Shown piece after piece: positions 1-7,121 of a stretch of 20,313 bases of DNA (its first letter is position 1; every line of letters begins with the position of its first letter). The DNA comes from an uncultured Bacteroidota bacterium. Lineage in GTDB: Bacteria > Bacteroidota > Bacteroidia > Chitinophagales > Chitinophagaceae. Where the stretch lies: assembly GCA_946887345.1 (NCBI GenBank), contig CAMPKR010000007.1, forward strand, positions 1-20,313. The letters are read 5' to 3'. The notes below the pieces were generated by a model. It had not been told where the DNA came from. It searched no databases and was given only the letters and a program-made list of their open reading frames with translations. A program made the position numbers and the translations under genes.

Positions 1-1111
1 GTATAATATACTGAAGCCTGAGGCAGAGGGCGTGCAGCTGGGTATTTGAATGAGCGTTTCTTTCTATATAATATACAGTATTGGTGATGGTATCTACCAT
101 TCCGGCCATTGCCTCGTGGCCAATACTCATTTTGGCTAGCTTCCGGACAAATTCGCCCTCTTCCCCCGGTAAGGCTACAGGCGCCTCGGGCAGGAAGCGG
201 GCACGAATGGCCTGTTCCAATAATTGAATAACATAGTGGAGGAAGTTCTTCTGCTGTTCGCGGCCGGACTTAGACCATTCTTCTGCGAATTTGGCAATAG
301 CAAGTCCATTATTGGTAAATATAATATTGAACAACTTTCTAAGCTCGGGGAAGAGATCGTTCTCAGCATGACGGACAAGTCTGAGGGCTTCGGTGAATGA
401 GCCATTCGATATATGGCCTATCTGGGAAGCCTTCTTTGATTCGGCCAGCGAACGCTCCCCGAGGCCAAAAGCTATGTCGTTAGCCGATATCGGGGCAAGG
501 CGAATAAGCTGGGTGCGGGAGATGATAGTCGGCAGTATATCTTCGGTGCTTTCTGCTATGATAATCAATATAGTATCTGCCGGTGGCTCTTCTATTAGTT
601 TAAGCAAAATGTTGCCTTCTTTACCCAGGTATTCGGCCCGCCAGATTAGCTGAAGCTTCTTGCCCCCTTCGTAAGATTTAAGGTTAAGAGTTTCTATTAT
701 CTCCCGGCACTCCTCGGCGGTTATATTGCCCTGTTTGTTCTCCGCATTGATGAATTGCAGCCAGTCGTAGGTGGTACCGTAAGGTGTCTGGGCAATGAAC
801 TCCCGGAACTCCTGGATGAAGTAGCGGCTCATGGCTTTGGTGCCTGGTTTGGGAGAAATGGTAGGGTAGCTGAGGTGGAGATCAGCATGTTCCAGCCTGG
901 AGACTTTGCGGCAGCCGGGACATTCGCCGCAGCTGTCGTTCTCTTTTTTATTCTCGCAGAAGATATACTGAGCCAGTGCGAGTCCCATTGGCAAACCGCC
1001 TGTACCCTCCTGTCCGGCTATGAGCAGAGCATGAGGAAAATGGTTGGAATGCCACATTTTCAATAACCCTTCCTTAGCTGCCCGCTGGCCTACAACATTG
1101 CTCAGTAACAT
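1..1111 (-). CDS. holB: DNA polymerase III subunit delta' (partial, C-terminus beyond left edge)
   Basis: This is the clamp-loader delta-prime subunit, an AAA+-fold protein that helps load the beta sliding clamp onto primed DNA in the cytoplasm. The frame is open from ATG at 1111 to the window edge, giving 370 residues and no stop; I recall relatives of about 370-390 residues, so little is missing. Visible features are NVVGQ near the start, a P-loop-like segment GQEGTGGLP (residues 33-41) lacking the catalytic lysine, and four cysteines (52, 61, 64, 67) forming a zinc site. Next come YLGKEGN and LLKLIEEPP (161-177) and the sensor segment LPTIISRTQ (193-201), with SRT in place of the classical SRC. 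The degenerate P-loop is the family norm for delta-prime, whereas tau/gamma keep the lysine. The start is supported by the NVVGQ motif and by a -7 element only 5 bases upstream. It diverges from the fasciclin gene. Confidence 0.9.
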   Translation of the reverse strand, partial: MLLSNVVGQRAAKEGLLKMWHSNHFPHALLIAGQEGTGGLPMGLALAQYIFCENKKENDSCGECPGCRKVSRLEHADLHLSYPTISPKPGTKAMSRYFIQEFREFIAQTPYGTTYDWLQFINAENKQGNITAEECREIIETLNLKSYEGGKKLQLIWRAEYLGKEGNILLKLIEEPPADTILIIIAESTEDILPTIISRTQLIRLAPISANDIAFGLGERSLAESKKASQIGHISNGSFTEALRLVRHAENDLFPELRKLFNIIFTNNGLAIAKFAEEWSKSGREQQKNFLHYVIQLLEQAIRARFLPEAPVALPGEEGEFVRKLAKMSIGHEAMAGMVDTITNTVYYIERNAHSNTQLHALCLRLQYII

Positions 1112-1116
1112 AGAGC

Positions 1117-1124
1117 CAAATGTA
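1117..1124 (-). promoter_or_regulatory. Bacteroidota -7 promoter element for holB
   Basis: On the minus strand this reads TACATTTG, an exact match to the TAnnTTTG consensus of the Bacteroidota primary sigma factor. It lies 5 bases before the holB ATG. Transcription should start about 4-5 bases past the element, so the leader would be essentially absent. I see no good TTTG -33 box at the usual 19-21 base spacing, only a T-rich run. Confidence 0.55.
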
Positions 1125-1230
1125 GGAAAACCCGAGTCTGAAAAAAAATCCGGTCGATAGAAATCCAAAGCAAAAAAGCAGCCGTAAATAATCCTGTACA
1201 TCAAATTAATCAATTCAAAAATCAACAATT

Positions 1231-1791
1231 ATGAAACGTATCATTTTAATCCCTTTTATGGCGCTTGCACTCATGAGCTTAAGTATTAATGCTAATGCAG
1301 GAGGCAAAGAAAAGACAGTAATGGTAGGCGGTGCAGCCATGTACCCCTCTAAGAACATAGTAGAGAATGCGGTCAACTCAAAAGACCATACTACACTGGT
1401 TGCAGCCGTAAAGGCCGCGGGCCTGGTAGAGAGCCTGCAAGGCGCTGGTCCGTTCACGGTATTCGCTCCTACTAATGCGGCCTTCGATATGCTGCCGAAG
1501 GGTACGGTGGAAAACCTGGTAAAGCCCGAGAACAAAGGCACGCTTACAACGGTACTGACCTACCACGTAGTAGCAGGCAAATGGAGCGCAGCTGACCTCC
1601 AAAGAATGGTAAAAGATGGTAAGGGGATGGCTACAGTAAAGACAGTACAGGGTGGTGAACTCACGGTGATGGAAAAAGACGGTTCGCTCTGGATAAAAGA
1701 TGCAAAGGGTGGCACAGCCAAAGTATCTATAAAGGATGTGAACCAAAGCAATGGAGTTATACACGTAATTGACCATGTGTTGATGCCGTAA
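1231..1791 (+). CDS. secreted fasciclin (FAS1) domain protein
   Basis: A 186-residue exported protein made almost wholly of one FAS1 domain, a fold found in cell-adhesion and matrix proteins. Residues 1-23 form a signal peptide: KR, then a hydrophobic stretch ending in NANA before GGKE. There is no lipobox cysteine, so it is probably periplasmic or secreted rather than a lipoprotein. The FAS1 signatures are clear: the H1 segment GPFTVFAPTNAAFDMLP at about residues 73-89, the YHVV motif at about 111-114, and the C-terminal H2 segment GVIHVIDHVLMP that ends the protein. The ATG is preceded by an A-rich tract rather than a Shine-Dalgarno sequence, which is normal in Bacteroidota. The gene stands alone, diverging from holB and followed by a strong terminator. 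Such single-FAS1 proteins are common in this phylum and their role is poorly defined. Confidence 0.93.
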   Translation: MKRIILIPFMALALMSLSINANAGGKEKTVMVGGAAMYPSKNIVENAVNSKDHTTLVAAVKAAGLVESLQGAGPFTVFAPTNAAFDMLPKGTVENLVKPENKGTLTTVLTYHVVAGKWSAADLQRMVKDGKGMATVKTVQGGELTVMEKDGSLWIKDAKGGTAKVSIKDVNQSNGVIHVIDHVLMP

Positions 1792-1860
1792 GCTTTGCAG
1801 AGAGAGCGTGGAGCGAGATGTCAGTAGCATATTAATTAGTGCTTTCAATGTATCTTTAGG

Positions 1861-1883
1861 GGGGAATTCGGTTCCCCTTTTTT
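1861..1883 (+). terminator. rho-independent terminator after the fasciclin gene
   Basis: A perfect six-base-pair stem GGGGAA/TTCCCC with a five-base loop TTCGG (1867-1871) is followed directly by six T residues (1878-1883). It sits 70 bases after the fasciclin stop and 20 bases before the sdaA start. It separates the fasciclin transcript from the sdaA-kdsA pair. Confidence 0.85.
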
Positions 1884-1903
1884 ATTTGCCATAAGACCAA
1901 CGA

Positions 1904-3328
1904 GTGAAAAAAGAAAGTATATCGGTATTTGATATTTTTAAGATAGGAATAGGCCCGAGCAGTTCACACACATTAGGCCCCTGGAGAGCAGCTCTTCGTT
2001 TCCTGGAAAATGTACGAGCACATGGAATGGACAAAGTACTTGCAGTGCAGGTATTGCTGTACGGTTCGCTTGCCAAAACAGGTAAAGGACACGGAACAGA
2101 TGTAGCTGTAATACTTGGTCTCTGCGGAGAAGACCCCGTGACCTTTGATGTGAACCGGATAGACAGCGCTATAAAGCTCATAGCTGAGGAGAAACGTATG
2201 GTGCTGGGTGGTGACCGGAATATTCCTTTCGATTCTGCCCGCGATGTTGTCTTTCTCTTTACGGAGACACTGCCTACGCACCCCAATGCAATGACCTTCC
2301 TCTGTTCCTTCAGCGATGGGGTGGAGATAGCAGAAACATACTACTCAATAGGTGGCGGTTTCGTGATAAAAGATGGCGAGGGTAACAGCGCAGGAACGGT
2401 AGTGGACCTTCCTTTCCCTATAGATGACGGAGCAGACCTGCTACACTGGTGTATTAAAACCGGCTTAAGTATCTCGGGTATAGTAATGGAAAACGAGCAT
2501 GCCTGGAGAAACGAAGAAGAGACAAAGAAAGGCATACTGAATATATGGCACACCATGCGCGACTGCATTTACCGCGGCGCACATATAGGTGGTGAACTTC
2601 CCGGTGGCCTGCATGTGAAACGCCGCGCGGCTGAGCTAAATAAGAAAATGCTGAAAGGTCATACATACAGCAACTACGATGAATGGCTGAAACTGATACA
2701 GGCAGGTGGTAATAGCTTTAAGCATACGCTGGACTGGGTAAGTTGTTTCGCCCTTGCCGTGAACGAAGAGAATGCTTCTTTCAGCAGGGTAGTTACCGCG
2801 CCCACAAATGGCGCTGCAGGCGTAGTACCAGCAGTATTGCAATACTATATTGCTTTTGCAGGCGGTGATACTGAAGATAAGATCATCCAGTTCCTCCTGG
2901 TAGCTTCAGAGATCGGCTCGATCTTTAAGAAGGGAGCAACGCTCTCCGCAGCTATGGGCGGCTGCCAGGCAGAGATAGGAGTATCATCGGCCATGGCCGC
3001 TGCTGCGCTCACAGAATGTATGGGAGGCAATGAACGCCAGTGCATGATGGCCGCAGAGATAGCCATGGAACACCACCTCGGCCTTACCTGCGACCCCGTG
3101 GCAGGACTCGTGCAGGTACCATGCATAGAACGCAATACTATGGGGGCTATAAAGGCAATAACGGCCTGCCAACTGGCGTTACAGAGCAATCCTGACAATG
3201 CGCGTGTATCTTTGGATGCCGTGGTAAATACCATGTGGGAGACCGCCCTGGACATGAGCCATAAATACAAGGAAACAGCAGAGGGTGGGCTGGCCACTAA
3301 CTTACCACTGAATTTAAGCGAGTGCTAA
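1904..3328 (+). CDS. sdaA: L-serine ammonia-lyase, iron-sulfur type, single chain
   Basis: Converts L-serine to pyruvate and ammonia in the cytoplasm using a 4Fe-4S cluster rather than PLP. The 474-residue single chain carries the N-terminal beta domain ([19 protein letters not shown], residues 12-30) and the C-terminal catalytic domain ([12 protein letters not shown], 299-310). Cys354, Cys396 and Cys407 have the same 42- and 11-residue spacings that I recall for the cluster ligands Cys343, Cys385 and Cys396 of the Legionella enzyme. The last residue is Cys474. In the Legionella enzyme the C-terminal cysteine folds back as the fourth iron ligand (tail-in-mouth), so the exact end of this protein matters. 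The start is GTG at 1904, giving the expected family N-terminus ([14 protein letters not shown]). It is followed 11 bases later by kdsA, probably in one transcript. Confidence 0.95.
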   Translation: MKKESISVFDIFKIGIGPSSSHTLGPWRAALRFLENVRAHGMDKVLAVQVLLYGSLAKTGKGHGTDVAVILGLCGEDPVTFDVNRIDSAIKLIAEEKRMVLGGDRNIPFDSARDVVFLFTETLPTHPNAMTFLCSFSDGVEIAETYYSIGGGFVIKDGEGNSAGTVVDLPFPIDDGADLLHWCIKTGLSISGIVMENEHAWRNEEETKKGILNIWHTMRDCIYRGAHIGGELPGGLHVKRRAAELNKKMLKGHTYSNYDEWLKLIQAGGNSFKHTLDWVSCFALAVNEENASFSRVVTAPTNGAAGVVPAVLQYYIAFAGGDTEDKIIQFLLVASEIGSIFKKGATLSAAMGGCQAEIGVSSAMAAAALTECMGGNERQCMMAAEIAMEHHLGLTCDPVAGLVQVPCIERNTMGAIKAITACQLALQSNPDNARVSLDAVVNTMWETALDMSHKYKETAEGGLATNLPLNLSEC

Positions 3329-3339
3329 ATAACAGAACA

Positions 3340-4161
3340 ATGGGCTTTTCATTACAACAGTTAAGGAACCGGTACAAGAGCAATAACTTCTTCCTGATGG
3401 CCGGGCCATGTGTAGTAGAAAGTGAGGAAATGGTATTAGGTATTGCAGAACGCGTGATGAAAATTTGTGAGCGCCTGGAGATACCGTATATCTTCAAAGC
3501 TTCCTATCGTAAAGCAAACCGTACCCGGCTGGATAGTTTCACAGGTATAGGTGATGACAACGCACTAAAGATACTGGGCAAAGTAAAAAGCACCTTTAAC
3601 CTGCCCATAGTTACAGATATACACGATGCTGCTGAAGCCGCTATGGCCGCTGAATATGCAGATGTACTGCAGATACCGGCCTTCCTTTGCAGGCAGACTG
3701 ATATATTAGTTGCTGCAGCAAAAACAGGAAGGGTAGTGAACGTAAAGAAGGGACAATTCCTCTCGCCGGAGGCTATGCAGTTCGCCGTGAACAAGATAAG
3801 AGAGAGCGGTAATGAACAAGTAGTACTAACCGACCGCGGAACAACCTTCGGCTATCACGATCTGATAGTGGACTATCGGGGCATACCTACTATGAGGGCT
3901 ATGGGTGTGCCCGTAGTGCTCGACTGCACACACTCTTTGCAACAGCCCAACCAAAGTTCCGGTGTAACAGGCGGCAATCCCGAAATGATAGAAACAATAG
4001 CACGCGCCGGTATAGCTGTGGGCGCGGATGGCCTCTTTATAGAGACGCATCCTGATCCCGCCCGTGCTAAGTCGGACGGAGCCAATATGCTGCACCTGGA
4101 CCGCCTCGAGGCACTCCTCGAAAAATTAATACGCATCAGGCAGGTGGTGAATGGGCTTTAA
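3340..4161 (+). CDS. kdsA: 3-deoxy-8-phosphooctulonate (KDO-8-P) synthase, metal-dependent type
   Basis: Condenses phosphoenolpyruvate with arabinose 5-phosphate to KDO-8-phosphate, the precursor of the inner-core sugar of LPS. The 273-residue TIM-barrel enzyme shows AGPCVVESEE (21-30), FKASYRKANRTR (52-63), DRGTTFGYHD (165-174) and the C-terminal FIETHPDP (233-240). Cys24, His198, Glu235 and Asp246 are spaced exactly as Cys11, His185, Glu222 and Asp233 of the Aquifex enzyme. This should therefore be a metal-dependent form; E. coli KdsA has Asn in place of that Cys. I chose ATG 3340 because it gives the usual family N-terminus. An in-frame GTG at 3322 would add six residues (MLNNRT) and overlap the sdaA stop, which is possible but less likely. 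It sits directly behind sdaA and may be co-transcribed. Confidence 0.95.
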   Translation: MGFSLQQLRNRYKSNNFFLMAGPCVVESEEMVLGIAERVMKICERLEIPYIFKASYRKANRTRLDSFTGIGDDNALKILGKVKSTFNLPIVTDIHDAAEAAMAAEYADVLQIPAFLCRQTDILVAAAKTGRVVNVKKGQFLSPEAMQFAVNKIRESGNEQVVLTDRGTTFGYHDLIVDYRGIPTMRAMGVPVVLDCTHSLQQPNQSSGVTGGNPEMIETIARAGIAVGADGLFIETHPDPARAKSDGANMLHLDRLEALLEKLIRIRQVVNGL

Positions 4162-4280
4162 TAGTGCTGAACCTCAGCTGCTTATAAAGGTTTCGTAATT
4201 ATTCTCTTGTATCATCGCTCCCGGGCTATTTCATACGAGCAAAAAAATCAATAAATTAATGTTCGTAAATCGCTGCCTTA

Positions 4281-5936
4281 TTGAACCAGGTAACCGAATT
4301 CTTCAGTAAACTTTTTTACGATAGTGGCTTTCCTCCGCGCTGGCATTGCGGCAAGTGGACAGATTTTCATGGTTGGCTTTATATTATCAGCGACCTGATG
4401 ATATGGGGAGCATACTTTGCCATCCCTACAATAATAATCCGTTATATCACCCGCAAACAGGAAGCACGCTTTCAGAGGGTGTATTTTCTGTTCGCATCTT
4501 TCATACTCGCCTGCGGTACTACTCACCTGCTGGATGCAATTACTTTTTGGTACCCTGCCTATCGATTGAATGCGTTGGTACGTTTCGGTACCGGCGTAGT
4601 GAGTTGGCTGACTGTTTTTCACCTGGTGAAGCTGCTGCCGGTTGCTTTTTCGCTCAAAACCGCAGAGCAGCTCGAAAACGAGGTTTTGCACAGGGAAGAT
4701 GTAGAGCTTCAGTTGAAGATAAATAATAAGCTGTTGAACGAGGCCCAGGAGATAGCAAAGCTGGGTCACTGGCACTGGGATGTACAGGCAAATAAAATCA
4801 ACTGGTCAGACACACTGATGAAAATATACGGTGCTGCTCCCGGTGATGACCTCACTTATGAGCTGTTTATTGAAAGGGTACACCCTGAAGACCGGGACGA
4901 CGTGAATGCATTGATCACCCAGGCTTTCCAGACAAAAAAGTTTGACGAGTTTTATCATCGTATACAGCTACCCGACGGCACAGTGAAAACAATGCATTCC
5001 AAGGGCGACGTCATTCTTGATCAAAAAGGCGAAGTCAAATATATGTTCGGGACGGGCCAGGACGTAACAGAAGCCAAAGAAGTGGAACAGCAATTACTGG
5101 CCAAATCGCAGGAATTGGAATTGACCAACCAGGAGCTGGAAAAATTTGCCTCCATAGCTTCCCACGATCTCAGAGAGCCGCTACGCAAGATCATAACATT
5201 TGCGGGCATGTTGGACAATGAGTTTAAAGATGTTCTTGGCGGGAAGGGTAGAACTTATTTAGAAAAGATGGTGAATTCTTCCGAGCGGGCACAGAACCTT
5301 ATTGATGATATATTGGAATTTTCCAGCCTTTCCGCAGGCAATGTAAATTTCGGACCAGTGAAACTGAACACGGTAGTGGAACAGGTATTATCGGATATAG
5401 AAGTTCTTGTAAACAACACGGGGGCGGAAATAAAAGCAGACCCTCTTCCCGCTATTGATGGCATTGAATCGCAGTTGGGTCTGCTGTTCCAGAATCTTAT
5501 TACCAATGCTATAAAGTTCGGGAAAGATGATCTTCCGCCTCAAATTAATATTCACGCAAGTATAGTAAAGGGTAATGAACTTCCCGAGGATTATGTAAAG
5601 GACAAGAAGCCGCATTTTTCCATCCTTCACAATTCACGCTTTTGGGATCATGAGAAATTCTGCCGCATTACTGTAGCGGATAATGGAATAGGTTTCGATG
5701 AAGCCTACCTCGATCGCATATTTTCTCTATTCCAACGTCTTCATTGTAAACAAACTTATGAAGGTACGGGTATCGGCCTTGCTATCTGCAAGAAAGTAGT
5801 AGATATCCATCATGGTGTAATTACAGCTAAAAGCAAGCCTGGAGAAGGGGCGACCTTTATTATTACCCTGCCTGTTTCCCAATTGCATTTCAGGCATATA
5901 GCTGCTTCGGGGAATGGCGTAGGCGTGGTTACCTGA
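4281..5936 (+). CDS. sensor histidine kinase with ETR1-like (ethylene-binding-type) membrane domain, PAS and HK domains
   Basis: A 551-residue membrane sensor kinase. Residues about 1-125 hold three hydrophobic helices (about 33-56, 66-90, 100-122) with the motifs FPPRWHCGKW, ISDLMIWGAYFAIP and FILACGTTHLLDA. Asp38, Tyr45, Ile75, Cys78 and His82 have the same mutual spacing as Asp25, Tyr32, Ile62, Cys65 and His69 of Arabidopsis ETR1, where Cys65 and His69 bind the copper cofactor. A PAS_3-type domain follows (about 155-265), then the H-box SHDLREPL with phospho-acceptor His295, the N-box around Asn405/Asn409, the G1 box DNGIGF (Asp467) and the G2 box GTGIGLAIC (495-503). The start appears to be TTG at 4281: an in-frame stop lies at 4266, there is no ATG between, and the homologous N-terminus begins there. 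No response regulator is adjacent, so it is an orphan kinase. The ligand is inferred, not shown. Confidence 0.92.
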   Translation: MNQVTEFFSKLFYDSGFPPRWHCGKWTDFHGWLYIISDLMIWGAYFAIPTIIIRYITRKQEARFQRVYFLFASFILACGTTHLLDAITFWYPAYRLNALVRFGTGVVSWLTVFHLVKLLPVAFSLKTAEQLENEVLHREDVELQLKINNKLLNEAQEIAKLGHWHWDVQANKINWSDTLMKIYGAAPGDDLTYELFIERVHPEDRDDVNALITQAFQTKKFDEFYHRIQLPDGTVKTMHSKGDVILDQKGEVKYMFGTGQDVTEAKEVEQQLLAKSQELELTNQELEKFASIASHDLREPLRKIITFAGMLDNEFKDVLGGKGRTYLEKMVNSSERAQNLIDDILEFSSLSAGNVNFGPVKLNTVVEQVLSDIEVLVNNTGAEIKADPLPAIDGIESQLGLLFQNLITNAIKFGKDDLPPQINIHASIVKGNELPEDYVKDKKPHFSILHNSRFWDHEKFCRITVADNGIGFDEAYLDRIFSLFQRLHCKQTYEGTGIGLAICKKVVDIHHGVITAKSKPGEGATFIITLPVSQLHFRHIAASGNGVGVVT

Positions 5937-7023
5937 TGCTTGCCTGATTTGTTTCGTTTATACCCTCATCCGGTAACAGGTCCCAGCCAATCTTATGATA
6001 AGTAGTGGGTACGTAGCGTTTATTATCACCTGGCTTTACCTGGCTGCCATGGAAGAGGGTACGGTAGTGCTCAAAGACTTCGGGTTTGTTTGCGCCATTT
6101 CGGTAATTCGGTAAGAAGTTACTGTGATTCTCACCCGCAACAGTATTGAAATTGATGTATATAGCTTTGTCGGAGATTGGATTTTTCACCTGTTCTCCCA
6201 GCTGCTTGGAGAAGCTGACCAGGTTAGCAAGAAAAAGTGTGCGGTCCTGCGGATTGTAGTGAACATAGATCGCCTCTGCAAAATTGATGTTGTCTACCCA
6301 CCTTCTATGCTTGCGCTGCTTCACGCAAGGTGCGTTCAGTATAAGGTTATCCACCCACACTGTATTGTTGATGTTCCGTATCTTTTTATGTTCTACCATT
6401 TCCTTCATCACATTGTTGCCCATGCTGTGGAAAAGCACTGAGAGATTTCCTGAACCCATAAGGTGTTGCTCACGCAGGGTCTTTAGTGTATCAAAGACCG
6501 GGGCGAAATTCCTGTAGGCATCTTTCGCATGGTTGATCGCGAAGAAGTAATTGCGTAAAGATTTCCTTTTAGGGTGTATACTCGGGTAATCGAGTAGCAA
6601 AACATTGACACCATAAAAAGCTCCTACCGTAATACCCCTGTCAAGATCGGTAGTAAATACCTTGCCCATACCTTCGGTATAGACCAGCCAGTCCCTGTCT
6701 TTGTTGGGCAGATGTTGTATGGCATCATAAAGGTTGTTTTGATGCACAGCGTGCCATGTCCCGTTTTTTACATACACAAAAAAGTAGTGCAGCCTATCCT
6801 TTTGCAGCTTCTCGCACATAAAGCGAAGACTGTCTTTTTGCATCAGGCGGTTGCTGGCGACAACCAGTGCGGTATCTATTGATCCGATATGTGCCGGGTT
6901 TACCTTCCATTCCAGTTTTACCCTTCTCCAGTCCTCGTCGCCGTTCATCCAGTTATACTTCTTTTTCTTAGCTAACGCCAATAGGGGGAGTGCGAGCAGG
7001 AATATTGCCAAAAGTCTTTTCAT
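5929..7023 (-). CDS. exported alpha/beta hydrolase (DUF900-like)
   Basis: A 364-residue protein with a typical signal peptide (MKRLLAIFLLALPLLALA, residues 1-18) followed by a very basic KKKK. The nucleophile elbow is LFHSMGNNV (197-205), with Ser200 as the likely nucleophile. The HSMGN form is typical of the DUF900 group of alpha/beta hydrolases. NVLLLDYPS (140-148) fits a core strand of that fold. Asp260 (in NPQDRT) and His300 (in GENHSNF) are candidates for the remaining triad residues, but this is an inference from position only. The substrate is unknown; a lipase or esterase acting outside the inner membrane is possible. Its last 8 bases overlap, tail to tail, the end of the histidine kinase gene. 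A TAACTTTG -7 element lies 17 bases before the ATG. Confidence 0.8.
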   Translation of the reverse strand: MKRLLAIFLLALPLLALAKKKKYNWMNGDEDWRRVKLEWKVNPAHIGSIDTALVVASNRLMQKDSLRFMCEKLQKDRLHYFFVYVKNGTWHAVHQNNLYDAIQHLPNKDRDWLVYTEGMGKVFTTDLDRGITVGAFYGVNVLLLDYPSIHPKRKSLRNYFFAINHAKDAYRNFAPVFDTLKTLREQHLMGSGNLSVLFHSMGNNVMKEMVEHKKIRNINNTVWVDNLILNAPCVKQRKHRRWVDNINFAEAIYVHYNPQDRTLFLANLVSFSKQLGEQVKNPISDKAIYINFNTVAGENHSNFLPNYRNGANKPEVFEHYRTLFHGSQVKPGDNKRYVPTTYHKIGWDLLPDEGINETNQASIR

Positions 7024-7040
7024 TTCTTATATCTACGTAT

Positions 7041-7048
7041 CAAAGTTA
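7041..7048 (-). promoter_or_regulatory. -7 promoter element for the alpha/beta hydrolase gene
   Basis: On the minus strand the sequence is TAACTTTG, matching TAnnTTTG exactly. The gap to the ATG is 17 bases, giving a predicted leader of roughly 12-14 bases. No clear -33 TTTG box is visible. Confidence 0.45.
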
Positions 7049-7092
7049 AGGGAGGATTCGGCGCTGATCTTCATTATTTGAGCCCTATCCCC

Positions 7093-7100
7093 TATGTTTG
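7093..7100 (+). promoter_or_regulatory. -7 promoter element for the S9B peptidase gene
   Basis: The sequence TATGTTTG matches TAnnTTTG exactly and lies 21 bases before the ATG at 7122. Together with 7041-7048 it makes the 98-base gap between the two start codons a divergent promoter region. The -33 box is not convincing: the nearest TTTG, at 7077-7080, is too close. Confidence 0.45.
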
Positions 7101-7121
7101 CCTGTATATTAACAGCCATTT

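Noticed and set aside
755..1066. Plus-strand frames opposite holB (for example 393-653 and 755-1066) and the minus-strand frame 175-405
   Set aside because: All are shadows of the holB frame, which is open from 1111 to the left edge and carries clear delta-prime motifs.
3322..3339. GTG start for kdsA overlapping the sdaA stop
   Set aside because: It adds only MLNNRT, which is not family-like. ATG 3340 gives the normal length, although the overlap cannot be fully excluded.
4234..4267. Imperfect inverted repeat TACGAGC ... GTTCGTA before the sensor kinase
   Set aside because: The arms are seven bases with one mismatch, separated by 20 AT-rich bases; too weak to call an operator or hairpin.
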